This document shows positions 49,853-58,348 of a stretch of 64,000 nucleotides of DNA, piece after piece. The stretch is from Vibrio syngnathi (lineage in GTDB: Bacteria > Pseudomonadota > Gammaproteobacteria > Enterobacterales > Vibrionaceae). Each line of letters begins with the position of its first letter. The stretch's first letter is position 1. The stretch is taken from positions 1,240,001 to 1,304,000 of the forward strand of contig NZ_CP017916.1 in assembly GCF_002119525.1 (NCBI RefSeq), read 5' to 3'. The position numbers were made by a program, and so were the translations under genes. The notes beneath the pieces are model-generated. The model ran no database searches. It was not told where the DNA came from and saw only the letters and a program-made list of their open reading frames with translations.

Positions 49853-51133
49853 ATGGGCTGTAAGACTATTGGGACAAGTTGGTATCCGTTACGTGAATCT
49901 ATGTTTGCTAAACGAGCAGATAAAACCCTCGTTAGTGAAAAAAACAGTGGGCTTCCTAGTGAGCTCCATGAGTTTTTTGGCATTGATACAACAGTGAAAA
50001 GACAGGTTGTCGAGCTGGAAGTCAACGGTAAGCTGATAAGCGCAAATGTTACGCAAAAAGACCCGTCTAGGTATCAAATAGACCTAAGTTCGATTATTGC
50101 TGAGTTATCTCCTCTGAAGTTCGAAATTGACAAAGAAGCACTGATTTTCGAGAAGCATGCATCCAAAATTGAGGTTCGCCTCTCTAACCTAGATTTGATA
50201 TATCAAAATTACTTTTTTAAGAGCCTGGAAGAGTGGCACTCGAAACGTCTTCAATGGGCAATGCAGAAACAGGGTGAAATCGTACCTTGGAAAGATATAA
50301 ATCAATCTGATTTCATGATTTGCTCAACGGCGAAAGGTATATATAAGCCCAAAGATATGCCTTTTGCATTGTCAGTAAAGCAAACGTTAAGTAGTCCATA
50401 TGCAGATGAATTACCCGTTTATGATGAAGATGGGAATTGGAGCTATAAGTATTACCAAGAAGGTGAACCAAATTCTAAGGCCGATAATTATGCGACCAAT
50501 CAAGGTCTAAATTACTGCAAGCTGAATAATATCCCTGTTGTAGTTTGCATTCAGGAAGCTAAAAAGCCGCAACCTGTAACGTATAAGATTGTGGGTATTG
50601 GTCGAGTTGCGTCTTGGAAGGATGGAATTTTTACCATTCAAAGTATCAACACTCTCACGTATAAACGTCATCAAGATTTAGCTATTGATAAGATCTCTGA
50701 TTCACAAAGTGCGAATAACCAATATGACCCGAGAGATGAACAAGATGGCCGTGAACGAGCTTATCGACAGATAGTCGCAAGACGCGGGCAGGCTGCTTTC
50801 AGACGTTCATTGTTAAGAGCTTATAACTCTCGTTGTGCCATTACTGGAACAAGCATTGAAGGTGTTCTGGAGGCCGCTCATATAACGCCATATAACGGCG
50901 CTGATTCAAACCATGTTACCAATGGCATTCTATTACGAGCTGATATACATACTTTATGGGATCTGGACTTATTAGCTATTGACGAAGAGACATACACGGT
51001 CCTGATTGCCGATGAGCTTAAAGGTAGTGTCTATTCTGATTTGAAAGGGAAGGCGGTGTCATTACCTGAAGACGTAAATGACAGACCTTCTAAAACTTGC
51101 TTGTCTATACATCGAAATACTTTTGGTCTGTAG
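49853..51133 (+). CDS. SRA-like/HNH endonuclease, candidate type IV restriction enzyme
   Basis: A 426-aa protein. The N-terminal 150 residues are unassigned. The middle (about 158-268: KGIYKPKDMPFALSVKQTL, then SPYADELPVYDEDG, and a VVCIQEA to KIVGIGRVASW strand set) resembles the ScoMcrA-type SRA-like domain that reads modified bases. The C-terminus (about 315-395) is an HNH nuclease: RRSLLRAYNSRCAITGTSIE, EAAHITPYNGADSNHVTNG and LRADIHTLWD, with the HNH residues in AAHI, TNG and DIH. Such enzymes cut modified DNA, for example from phages. It has no methyltransferase neighbour, which supports type IV. A strong AAGAGATA ribosome site is not evident. DNA is AT-rich relative to the flanks. Confidence 0.75.
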   Translation: MGCKTIGTSWYPLRESMFAKRADKTLVSEKNSGLPSELHEFFGIDTTVKRQVVELEVNGKLISANVTQKDPSRYQIDLSSIIAELSPLKFEIDKEALIFEKHASKIEVRLSNLDLIYQNYFFKSLEEWHSKRLQWAMQKQGEIVPWKDINQSDFMICSTAKGIYKPKDMPFALSVKQTLSSPYADELPVYDEDGNWSYKYYQEGEPNSKADNYATNQGLNYCKLNNIPVVVCIQEAKKPQPVTYKIVGIGRVASWKDGIFTIQSINTLTYKRHQDLAIDKISDSQSANNQYDPRDEQDGRERAYRQIVARRGQAAFRRSLLRAYNSRCAITGTSIEGVLEAAHITPYNGADSNHVTNGILLRADIHTLWDLDLLAIDEETYTVLIADELKGSVYSDLKGKAVSLPEDVNDRPSKTCLSIHRNTFGL

Positions 51134-51364
51134 GTACCTCTGACGCCTTAAGGGTTGCAAACGCGGACACACCGCGCGAAATAAAAATTTTTTGGGTTAT
51201 ATGGTCACCACCACTCCTAAGGGTTTTCCAATATGGTTGGAAAAACCAAGGTTGAGCATGATGCGTAACGCAGTGACAAAATCTGATTTTAAATCACAAA
51301 TTAAGCAATTGGTTGAGTGTAATATTGATTGCATATTTTTATTTTAAAACAGAAGGAGTTAACG

Positions 51365-52312
51365 ATGGAAGAGCTTCATCGACGTATAGCGCATGCTTTG
51401 CATAAAGATGGTTGGAATTTTGAAGGAGGAATTCGAGCCTCATTACTTAAAGGTGCAAAAAGAATCAAGCCAGATGAGTATGAGGTGGGTATGAAAGGTA
51501 GCTTGTTTTGTCCTATGTGCTTTACGAATTTAAATAGAGTGCCACATGACAGAGAACATACAACTTCCAGTATGGAAGCTCATTTTAGACATCTGCCCAA
51601 GTACAAAGGAATCTTTTGCGCTTTGCGCTCTGCTAAAGCCGAAGGTAAAAAGTACACTAGCTCAGAATCAGTAAAGCAAGCGATTGATAATGAGGAACTA
51701 GTAATAGTTAGCGGTTTTATGAAAGACAAGCCAGAACAACGCCTACCAGGAGAACCTAAACCATTTGACGACGCTCAAATTGAAGATGTCGAAGGGCCGG
51801 AGGCTGACGTACCTTTGGGGGTTCATGATGGGGAGTCATTTAAAGTTCCAAGTAAGGTTACTTCTTTAAGAGGCATATGTCGTAACTTTGATAAAAACTA
51901 TTATCGCTATTATTTTTTCCCAGGCTATCAGCATGCAATTGCTCTGACATCGCTTATTCATGACGCTCGAAATGTTAAAGACGAAGACACAAAACCTAAA
52001 CTTTATGTAGTCAAACTTAAGAATTCTAATCATTTTGGGAATCCACCAGGAGATAACAATATTCGTATGACTTTTATTGAAAAGTCTACAGAAGTGAAAG
52101 ACTTTTGCATTAAAACTCCTCACTGGCTTCAGCATGAGCACGGAATCGGAGATGAGACGGAAGGGCGTTACGCTTTGGTCTATGGAAAAGCAACTGAGAA
52201 TGGTATCGGCTTGTGTTTTGAGGACCTTGGATGGGGTGAATTAGCATTAATACCAGAGAAGTATAACTACCTAATTGAAGATGTTTATACCGTTGCTCAT
52301 CAAGCTAACTAA
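51365..52312 (+). CDS. Island protein with CoiA-like N-terminal zinc finger, 315 aa
   Basis: No full-length family is recognised. The N-terminus has CPMC (Cys49, Cys52) with a downstream HFRH (His73, His76) and Cys85. This is the C-x2-C...H...C pattern seen in CoiA-like proteins and in the 410-aa island protein at 54942. A Pro/acidic linker at about 125-160 leads to a C-terminal domain of about 150 residues (YYRYYFFPGYQHAIALTSLI onward) with no known motif. AGAAGGAGTTAACG sets the start at 51365. A terminator follows. It is probably accessory or defence related by context. Confidence 0.65.
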   Translation: MEELHRRIAHALHKDGWNFEGGIRASLLKGAKRIKPDEYEVGMKGSLFCPMCFTNLNRVPHDREHTTSSMEAHFRHLPKYKGIFCALRSAKAEGKKYTSSESVKQAIDNEELVIVSGFMKDKPEQRLPGEPKPFDDAQIEDVEGPEADVPLGVHDGESFKVPSKVTSLRGICRNFDKNYYRYYFFPGYQHAIALTSLIHDARNVKDEDTKPKLYVVKLKNSNHFGNPPGDNNIRMTFIEKSTEVKDFCIKTPHWLQHEHGIGDETEGRYALVYGKATENGIGLCFEDLGWGELALIPEKYNYLIEDVYTVAHQAN

Positions 52313-52317
52313 ATAAC

Positions 52318-52350
52318 GTTAAAGGCACCAATCGGCGCCTTTAACTATTT
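52318..52350 (+). terminator. Terminator of the 315-aa island gene
   Basis: Arms GTTAAAGGC (52318-52326) and GCCTTTAAC (52337-52345), then TATTTTAA; located 6 bp after the stop. Confidence 0.75.
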
Positions 52351-52357
52351 TAAGTCA

Positions 52358-52480
52358 CTAACTCTTTCCTTTCACTGTCATCAACTCCGCTAATCTAGAA
52401 TTCGCCGTCTCAGCAATCTTTGCTATCAAAATTTCCCAATATGTAAAGTTTAACTTTTCAATTTCATTTCTTGTTTCTTC
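52358..52480 (-). pseudogene. Possible gene remnant on the minus strand (40 codons, no start)
   Basis: An open stretch reading EIEKLNFTYWEILIAKIAET and ending ELMTVKGKS-stop. It looks like the C-terminus of a real protein, but has no start codon and is closed by a stop just upstream. No family is recognised. It may be debris from an earlier occupant of the island. Confidence 0.25.
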
Positions 52481-52512
52481 CTACTAAAGTAGGTTAAAAT
52501 AGGAAATGAAGC
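52480..52512. promoter_or_regulatory. Inverted repeat before the 225-aa/XRE-ImmA pair, possible operator
   Basis: CCTAC-TAAA-GTAGG is a perfect 5-bp inverted repeat, followed by a further TTAAAATAGG copy of the TAGG half. It lies about 35-65 bp before the start of the 225-aa gene, where a self-regulating XRE protein would bind. Confidence 0.4.
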
Positions 52513-52545
52513 GTTGCAGCTCGAATTACTCCAGAAGGAATATAA

Positions 52546-53223
52546 ATGAATACGAATGTTGTAAAAACTTGGGAGTCAGATGAAAGCTCCCTACAAGAAG
52601 AGACAGTTCTTAATATCGATAAGCGTGTGTTTATTGATGCGATACAAAGTGGGATCTATCAGTATAAAAGCGTGAACAAATTTCATCCAATAACCGCCGC
52701 TGGTTCTAGAGCTTGGGAAGAGATCGTTTCTTCTTTTCGTCAAATGGTAGTTGATCAAAACCAAGGTTGGAAAGCCATACATAAAGACGGAATGCCTCTA
52801 TTAGTTAATTCATCTGAACAACTTACTATCGTTATCACTAGCGGTGATTCTAATACTGGCATCGATGGTGACATACAACCAAGAACACGAAATCAAAAAG
52901 GGCAAGCGACCCAAAGTTTTGTAGAAGCAAACTATCCTCTTTTCGAAGATGTTGCTACTATTGATATATTACCTAGTACGGCAGATGGCCATGAAACATG
53001 GGTATTTCTATACCACATAGACAGAGGTAAATTAGAGGTGAGATTCGAGCTTGCTCTACCTACAGAAACTGCTTTGTCAGGCTCTAAAGGAAGAGTGAAG
53101 ATTTCAAGCTGGTCTCATAGGCATTTGTTTGAAGCCGTTCCGTTCGATGGACAGATTTCAAACCCAATCCCACCTACATTTACTGATGATGAAGCAGATT
53201 TTTTCGACCCTATTAAGAAGTAA
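52546..53223 (+). CDS. Unknown 225-aa protein paired with an XRE-ImmA/IrrE protein
   Basis: No family recognised with confidence. The N-terminal half is helical (EEIVSSFRQMVVDQNQGWKA), followed by beta-rich LLVNSSEQLTIVITSGDSNT and a TRNQKGQATQSFVEANYPLF block. The C-terminal tail is acidic (DDEADFFDP). An AGAAGGAATATAA ribosome-binding site precedes the start. It sits 12 bp upstream of the XRE-metalloprotease gene and shares its terminator. By analogy with COG2856 two-gene modules it may be the partner (toxin, antitoxin or substrate) of that protein. This is an inference from gene order. Confidence 0.65.
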   Translation: MNTNVVKTWESDESSLQEETVLNIDKRVFIDAIQSGIYQYKSVNKFHPITAAGSRAWEEIVSSFRQMVVDQNQGWKAIHKDGMPLLVNSSEQLTIVITSGDSNTGIDGDIQPRTRNQKGQATQSFVEANYPLFEDVATIDILPSTADGHETWVFLYHIDRGKLEVRFELALPTETALSGSKGRVKISSWSHRHLFEAVPFDGQISNPIPPTFTDDEADFFDPIKK

Positions 53224-53235
53224 GTAGTAGAAAAT

Positions 53236-54342
53236 ATGTCAGTTAAATTTAATCCATCGAGGCTAAAGTTAGCCAGAACAAGGAGACAACTTACTTTCAA
53301 AACATTGGCTAGTGAAGTAGGTTTGACGCCTCGCATGGTATCAGAGTACGAGAAAGATTATTGTAACAGTGAGCCGCCAGAAGCGACTGTCGAGGCTTTT
53401 TCACGTGCTTTGAATTACCCACCAGAATTTCTTTTAGATGAAGATGCAATAGAAAACGTATCTAAAGATACGGTATCTTTCCGCTCGTTAAAAAGTATGA
53501 AAGCAGCTCAAGAGCACGCGGCCATAGGGGCTGGGCAAATCGGTGTAATCATCAATGACTTTTTTGAGAGTAGATACTCATTAAAAGATGCCGAATTGCC
53601 TGATTATAACGGCTATGAGCCGGAAGTTGCTGCAGAGGCATTGAGGCAAGAGTGGGGGCTAGGAAATTACAGTATTAGCAATATGATTCACCAACTTGAA
53701 AAGCATGGTGTTCGAGTGTATTCACTCGCAGAAAATACCCAAGACGTAGATGCGTTTTCATTTTGGAAAGGAAATGTTGCCTATGTTTTCCTGAATACTA
53801 AAAAATCAGGCGAGCGCAGCCGCTTTGATGCCGCTCACGAGCTTGGTCATTTGATCTTACATAAGCATGGAACAGCACAGGGTAAAGACGCCGAAGCAGA
53901 AGCAGATAAGTTTGCTTCCAATTTTCTGATGCCAAGAAGTACTATTTTGCCCTATAAGGGAAACAATATTTCTATCGAAAGCATTCTAACGCTTAAACAT
54001 AACTGGAAAGTTTCCGCTATGGCGCTCATTGTACAGATGCGCTCTGTTGGTGTTTTAAGTGAATGGCAATATAAGTCTTTAATCATAGTTGCAAGTAAAA
54101 TGGGGTTGAGAACGCGAGAAATTGATGGGATCACGCGTGAACAATCGCACGTCATTAGCAAGATTTTGGCAGCGCTAGAATCAGAAGGTGTGTCTATTGC
54201 ATCACTAGCTAAGATGTTACACCTGCCTTTAGATGAAGTTACGAGCCTATTGTTTAGCTTTGGCGTAGTTCATAGTGACTTTACTAATACAGCTAACAGG
54301 CAAACACCCTCCCATAAGCCAGCACTAAGATTAGTGAAATAG
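53236..54342 (+). CDS. XRE-family regulator fused to ImmA/IrrE-type metallopeptidase
   Basis: A 368-aa fusion of COG2856 type. The N-terminal XRE helix-turn-helix (about residues 5-60) reads RLKLARTRRQLTFKTLASEV, then GLTPRMVSEYE. The zinc-peptidase core follows with HELGH at about 201-205 and a downstream acidic helix EAEADKFASNFLMP supplying the third ligand. Such proteins cleave repressors or antitoxins after a stress or phage signal. It forms an operon with the 225-aa gene and ends at a strong terminator. Confidence 0.85.
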   Translation: MSVKFNPSRLKLARTRRQLTFKTLASEVGLTPRMVSEYEKDYCNSEPPEATVEAFSRALNYPPEFLLDEDAIENVSKDTVSFRSLKSMKAAQEHAAIGAGQIGVIINDFFESRYSLKDAELPDYNGYEPEVAAEALRQEWGLGNYSISNMIHQLEKHGVRVYSLAENTQDVDAFSFWKGNVAYVFLNTKKSGERSRFDAAHELGHLILHKHGTAQGKDAEAEADKFASNFLMPRSTILPYKGNNISIESILTLKHNWKVSAMALIVQMRSVGVLSEWQYKSLIIVASKMGLRTREIDGITREQSHVISKILAALESEGVSIASLAKMLHLPLDEVTSLLFSFGVVHSDFTNTANRQTPSHKPALRLVK

Positions 54343-54345
54343 ATT

Positions 54346-54372
54346 AAGCCCCTTTAAATGGGGCTTTTTTAT
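54346..54372 (+). terminator. Terminator of the XRE-ImmA operon
   Basis: Arms AAGCCCC (54346-54352) and GGGGCTT with a TTTAAAT loop, then TTTTTAT. Confidence 0.87.
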
Positions 54373-54412
54373 AACTGGAACTTTGCATATACAGAGACTA
54401 AAATCATGTTAA

Positions 54413-54428
54413 CTGTATATATAGCCAG
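54413..54428. promoter_or_regulatory. LexA-like box before the 103-aa island gene
   Basis: CTGTATATATAGCCAG differs from the LexA consensus CTGT-N8-ACAG at one core position. It ends 3 bp before the start codon, so binding would cover the start region. Confidence 0.4.
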
Positions 54429-54431
54429 TTA

Positions 54432-54743
54432 ATGATGAAATCTATACGCTACCGTCAAAACTACAAATACCATGTCTACACTAGAAATGATCGAGGTTTG
54501 ATCCCTGCATTGCTACGTGATGGAGAATACGCCTTTAAGCCATTTGGCGGCTTTCTGCCGTTTGAAGATAGTGAAGAGTATCAGTTCGTAAAACTAGTGA
54601 GCCTGACAGCCTACACGGTTGAGAAGGAAGGGGTAGAGGTTTGGGAAGACATTCGACCTGGCTACTACGTACTCGGCTGCTATCGATTCGGCGCGTACTT
54701 TATCCTCGAAAGAAATGATGGTCTTTTTACACTTGAAAAATGA
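54432..54743 (+). CDS. Small island protein, 103 aa (unknown)
   Basis: A small, aromatic-rich soluble protein (YKYHVYTRNDRG, FGGFLPFEDSEEYQF, GYYVLGCYRFGAYFILE) with mostly beta character and no recognised family. The start (54432 or 54435) has no Shine-Dalgarno, because a LexA-like box occupies that position; the transcript may be leaderless. It lies between the XRE-ImmA operon and the CoiA-like gene. Confidence 0.55.
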   Translation: MMKSIRYRQNYKYHVYTRNDRGLIPALLRDGEYAFKPFGGFLPFEDSEEYQFVKLVSLTAYTVEKEGVEVWEDIRPGYYVLGCYRFGAYFILERNDGLFTLEK

Positions 54744-54941
54744 CACATTTATGTACCTATTTACGTCCAAATAAATTTATGCGGATATTTTATAGTTAAT
54801 AATATTTGTGGGTGCTCAGGTGGGCAAAGAATCGAAAAATAAAAGCGTTTAATAATTTACCATACGTATGATTTGTGACTACCACTTGCACTCAAGTGGG
54901 TGTATAAATGCATATAAAATTATGGGGTTATAGGAGCTGCG

Positions 54942-56174
54942 ATGTCTGTTCGCAATATGAAATCAGTCTTTATGCCTGAAGATGATAAATATTTAGATGC
55001 AAATGAGTATTTAGACCATTGTGACGACGATGATTTTTTTAAATTCCGTCGACGAATAGAAGAGTCTCGGAAGAGTAACCCTATAGCTTTATGTGATGTC
55101 TGCTACCAGCCAGTAGTATTGAGGGGAACAACTGATCGGACAAAGTATTTTGCTCACCCCAAAAACTCTGAAGATTGCCCAATAAAAGTTACATCTCAAT
55201 TTACTGTTGATGAACTATTGGCGATGCAATTTAATGGAAAAAAAGAGAGTCGAGCTCATCGAGAACATAAAAACCTTATCGCGGGAATAATACGAAAAGA
55301 CACTTTTTTTGAAGATGAGGTTGCCATTGAGCCCACATATAGAGAAAAGCATAGTTTTGGAGTAGCTAAGCGGTGGCGTCGACCTGATATTAGCGCAGTG
55401 TACAAAGCTGGCAATCAAAATGTCGTCTTCGAGCTTCAAATCTCGACCACGTTTTTAGATGTGATTATTAAGCGTGAAGACTTCTATAGAGAAAATGACA
55501 CTTATATAGTGTGGGTTTTTCTTGATTTTGACCCTGAAAAATTCACCTCTTTAGATATTAGCTATGCGAATCGAGCTAATGCATTTGAATTTGACGACGT
55601 AGCTAAAGAGAAGTCTCTTCAAGAGGGGAGGCTTTTTTTAACCTGTCATTATCGAGTACCACACCAGAATGATGATTTGACAATATGGTATAAGTGGGAC
55701 TCCATCTTAGCTGATTTCTCAGAGCTTAATTTTGACCATTTAAGTAAAAAAATATATGCAGTGGATACCGAAGCTATACTCGCCAATGTAAAACAAAATA
55801 TAACTGACGAAAAAAAGAATCGGGCCGAGCTGGCAAGATTGAAAAAAATCCAAGATGAAGAAGTTCAAGAGAAGATCCGTCTCATCATTGAAGATGAAAG
55901 AGAAAGGCAAAGAAAAGAACAAGAGCTAAGACTTTCGCGTCTTCGCGATACAAACAGAACATCTAACACTTCAGCTTTTGATAAACAATCAACTCGAAAT
56001 ACGTATGCTAATAGAAGAAGTTCCTCTATTAGCAGTAGTTTCGCCTCAGCATCAGGTGTAAGTAAATCATTTGGAGATACGCGTCTATGCTCTAACTGCG
56101 GAGTTAGAGAGACCCCAAGAAAAATTGGAAGTGCGCTTTTCTGCAAAAATTGTACATATGCGTTTGACCAATGA
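54942..56174 (+). CDS. CoiA-like/DUF6035 putative nuclease with N- and C-terminal zinc fingers
   Basis: A 410-aa protein. The N-terminal zinc finger has Cys51, Cys54, His72 and Cys79 (CDVCYQPVVLRG..FAHP..DC). A PD-(D/E)xK-like core follows: RRPDISAV (Asp149) and VVFELQIS (Glu164, Gln166, an ExQ variant as in CoiA), with the helix LDVIIKREDFYRENDTYIVW after it. A charged coiled coil (about 295-340) and a Ser-rich linker lead to a C-terminal zinc ribbon (CSNC and CKNC, residues 383-404). AGGAGCTGCG sets the start. It is probably a DNA-processing or defence protein; the DUF6035 label is from memory. Confidence 0.72.
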   Translation: MSVRNMKSVFMPEDDKYLDANEYLDHCDDDDFFKFRRRIEESRKSNPIALCDVCYQPVVLRGTTDRTKYFAHPKNSEDCPIKVTSQFTVDELLAMQFNGKKESRAHREHKNLIAGIIRKDTFFEDEVAIEPTYREKHSFGVAKRWRRPDISAVYKAGNQNVVFELQISTTFLDVIIKREDFYRENDTYIVWVFLDFDPEKFTSLDISYANRANAFEFDDVAKEKSLQEGRLFLTCHYRVPHQNDDLTIWYKWDSILADFSELNFDHLSKKIYAVDTEAILANVKQNITDEKKNRAELARLKKIQDEEVQEKIRLIIEDERERQRKEQELRLSRLRDTNRTSNTSAFDKQSTRNTYANRRSSSISSSFASASGVSKSFGDTRLCSNCGVRETPRKIGSALFCKNCTYAFDQ

Positions 56175-56183
56175 TCATAAACT

Positions 56184-56211
56184 AACTGTCATTTAGAGAT
56201 GACAGTTTTCC
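56184..56211 (+). terminator. Terminator of the last island gene
   Basis: Arms AACTGTCAT (56184-56192) and ATGACAGTT (56199-56207), then TTCC. It is 9 bp after the stop; the T-tract is short. Confidence 0.65.
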
Positions 56212-56234
56212 TCGACCTCATGTCTAGTGCATTA

Positions 56235-56262
56235 TTGTCATTTCATATAATTTCGTTACAAT
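56235..56262 (+). promoter_or_regulatory. Probable sigma-70 promoter of thrS
   Basis: TTGTCA (56235-56240), 16-bp spacer, TACAAT (56257-56262). Transcription would start near 56269, leaving a leader of about 150 nt. Confidence 0.65.
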
Positions 56263-56378
56263 GTTCGGCTACTCACAAATGAGGCATCTGTATTTGCTTT
56301 TATGTGGGTATCTTTATTATGCATATATCTCCGATCAACATACTTGTTGGTTGAAAAACATATATTAAACATTTTCAT

Positions 56379-56399
56379 GTGTTGCTTGGTGTGCAACAC
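56379..56399 (+). promoter_or_regulatory. thrS translational operator: tRNA-Thr anticodon-arm mimic
   Basis: Stem GTGTTGC/GCAACAC (7 bp) with the 7-nt loop TTGGTGT. Numbered as a tRNA anticodon loop this reads U32 U33 G34 G35 U36 G37 U38, i.e. the GGU anticodon of tRNA-Thr with the invariant U33 and a purine 37. It ends 6 nt before the AAAGGA Shine-Dalgarno. In E. coli ThrRS represses its own mRNA by binding a similar arm at the same place. Confidence 0.75.
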
Positions 56400-56417
56400 C
56401 ACTGTAAAGGACAAATA

Positions 56418-58346
56418 ATGCCAATTATTACTCTTCCTGACGGTAGTCAGCGTCAATTTGACAACCCTGTATCAACTCTAGATGTTGCCCTATCAATCGG
56501 TCCTGGTCTTGCGAAAGCAACCATTGCTGGTCGTGTAGACGGCGAGCGTGTTGATGCTTGTGATCTTATCGAAAACGATGCAAGCCTAGAAATCATCACA
56601 GCTAAAGATGAAGTTGATGGCCTTGAGATCGTTCGTCACTCTTGTGCTCACCTTTTAGGTCACGCGATTAAGCAGCTTTTTCCAGAAGCGAAAATGGCGA
56701 TCGGTCCTACCATCGATAACGGTTTCTACTACGATATCGACCTTGAGCACTCTCTAACGCAAGAAGATCTAGAAAAGATTGAAAAGCGTATGAAAGAGCT
56801 AGCGAAGACCAAGTATCAGGTTGTTAAGAAGAAAGTTAGCTGGCAGGAAGCGCGTGACGCATTCGAAGCTCGCGGCGAGACTTACAAAATCGAAATCTTG
56901 GATGAGAACGTTTCTAAAGACGATCGTCCAGGCCTGTACCATCATGAAGAATACATCGATATGTGTCGTGGTCCACACGTTCCACATATGGGCTTCTGCC
57001 AACACTTCACACTACTTAACGTAGCGGGTGCTTACTGGCGTGGTAACAGTGACAACAAGATGCTTCAACGTATCTACGGCACTGCATTCCACGACAAGAA
57101 AGCACTTAAGGCTCACCTAGTGCGCCTAGAAGAAGCGGCTAAGCGTGATCACCGTAAAATCGGTAAGCACTTAGATCTATTCCACATGCAGCAAGAAGCT
57201 CCAGGTATGGTGTTCTGGCACCACAACGGCTGGACTATCTTCCGTGAGCTAGAAGTATTTATCCGTCAGAAACTGACTGAGTACGATTACCAAGAAGTAA
57301 AAGGCCCATTAATGATGGACCGTGTTCTTTGGGAACGCTCTGGTCACTGGGATAAGTACGCTGAAGCGATGTTTACGACTTCTTCAGAGAACCGTGAATA
57401 CGCGATTAAGCCAATGAACTGTCCTGGTCACGTTCAAATCTTTAACCAAGGTTTGAAATCTTACCGTGATCTACCGCTACGTATGGCTGAGTTTGGCTCA
57501 TGTCACCGTAACGAGCCGTCTGGCGCACTTCACGGCATTATGCGTGTTCGTGGCTTCACTCAAGATGATGCTCACGTATTCTGTACTGAAGACCAAGTTC
57601 AGCAAGAAGTTAAAGCTTGTATTGAAATGGTTTACGATACTTACACAACTTTCGGCTTCGATAGCATTGTTGTTAAGCTATCTACTCGTCCAGAACAACG
57701 CGTAGGTTCAGACGAAATGTGGGACCGTGCAGAGGCTGACCTTAAGCAAGCGCTAGAGGCAATGGACATTGCATACGAGATTCAAGAAGGCGAGGGTGCG
57801 TTCTACGGACCTAAGATTGAATTTACTTTGCATGATTGTTTGGACCGCGCATGGCAATGTGGTACAGTGCAGCTCGATTTTGCATTACCAGAACGTTTAG
57901 GTGCAACTTACGTAGGTGAAGATAACGAGCGTCACACGCCAGTTATGATCCACCGCGCGATTTTAGGTTCACTAGAACGCTTCATCGGTATTCTTATTGA
58001 AGAATACGCTGGCTTCTTCCCAACGTGGTTGGCGCCAGAACAAGCAATTGTTATGGGCATTACAGACAAACAGTCTGAATATGTACAAGAAATTGCGAAA
58101 AAACTGCAAAAAAGTGGATTTAGAGTCAAAGCAGACTTGAGAAATGAGAAGATTGGCTTTAAAATCCGCGAACATACTTTGAAACGTGTACCGTTCATGC
58201 TTGTGTGTGGTGACCAAGAAATGGAAGCCGGCGAAATTGCAGTACGTACACGTAAAGGTAAGGACCTTGGCAAATTTAAAGTGGATGACTTTATTTCATA
58301 CATCCAAGCTGAGGTTTCAAGCCGTAAGCTCAATCTGGAGGAATAG
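56418..58346 (+). CDS. thrS: Threonyl-tRNA synthetase
   Basis: A 642-aa class II synthetase, the same length as in E. coli. It has the N-terminal TGS domain (about residues 1-62), the editing domain with [20 protein letters not shown] (HxxxH zinc-like motif), and the catalytic core with class II motif 2 ([20 protein letters not shown]) and motif 3 region ([19 protein letters not shown]). The C-terminal anticodon-binding domain comes last. The frame is open 13 codons further upstream, but 56418 has AAAGGA 6 nt before it and matches the family start. It is the first gene of thrS-infC-rpmI-rplT. Confidence 0.98.
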   Translation: MPIITLPDGSQRQFDNPVSTLDVALSIGPGLAKATIAGRVDGERVDACDLIENDASLEIITAKDEVDGLEIVRHSCAHLLGHAIKQLFPEAKMAIGPTIDNGFYYDIDLEHSLTQEDLEKIEKRMKELAKTKYQVVKKKVSWQEARDAFEARGETYKIEILDENVSKDDRPGLYHHEEYIDMCRGPHVPHMGFCQHFTLLNVAGAYWRGNSDNKMLQRIYGTAFHDKKALKAHLVRLEEAAKRDHRKIGKHLDLFHMQQEAPGMVFWHHNGWTIFRELEVFIRQKLTEYDYQEVKGPLMMDRVLWERSGHWDKYAEAMFTTSSENREYAIKPMNCPGHVQIFNQGLKSYRDLPLRMAEFGSCHRNEPSGALHGIMRVRGFTQDDAHVFCTEDQVQQEVKACIEMVYDTYTTFGFDSIVVKLSTRPEQRVGSDEMWDRAEADLKQALEAMDIAYEIQEGEGAFYGPKIEFTLHDCLDRAWQCGTVQLDFALPERLGATYVGEDNERHTPVMIHRAILGSLERFIGILIEEYAGFFPTWLAPEQAIVMGITDKQSEYVQEIAKKLQKSGFRVKADLRNEKIGFKIREHTLKRVPFMLVCGDQEMEAGEIAVRTRKGKDLGKFKVDDFISYIQAEVSSRKLNLEE

Positions 58347-58348
58347 CT

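Noticed and set aside
49773..56215. Prophage
   Set aside because: No integrase, structural or lysis genes and only about 6.4 kb.
56379..56417. Upstream ATG for thrS (13 extra residues)
   Set aside because: It is part of the operator hairpin; the ATG at 56418 has the Shine-Dalgarno and the family length.
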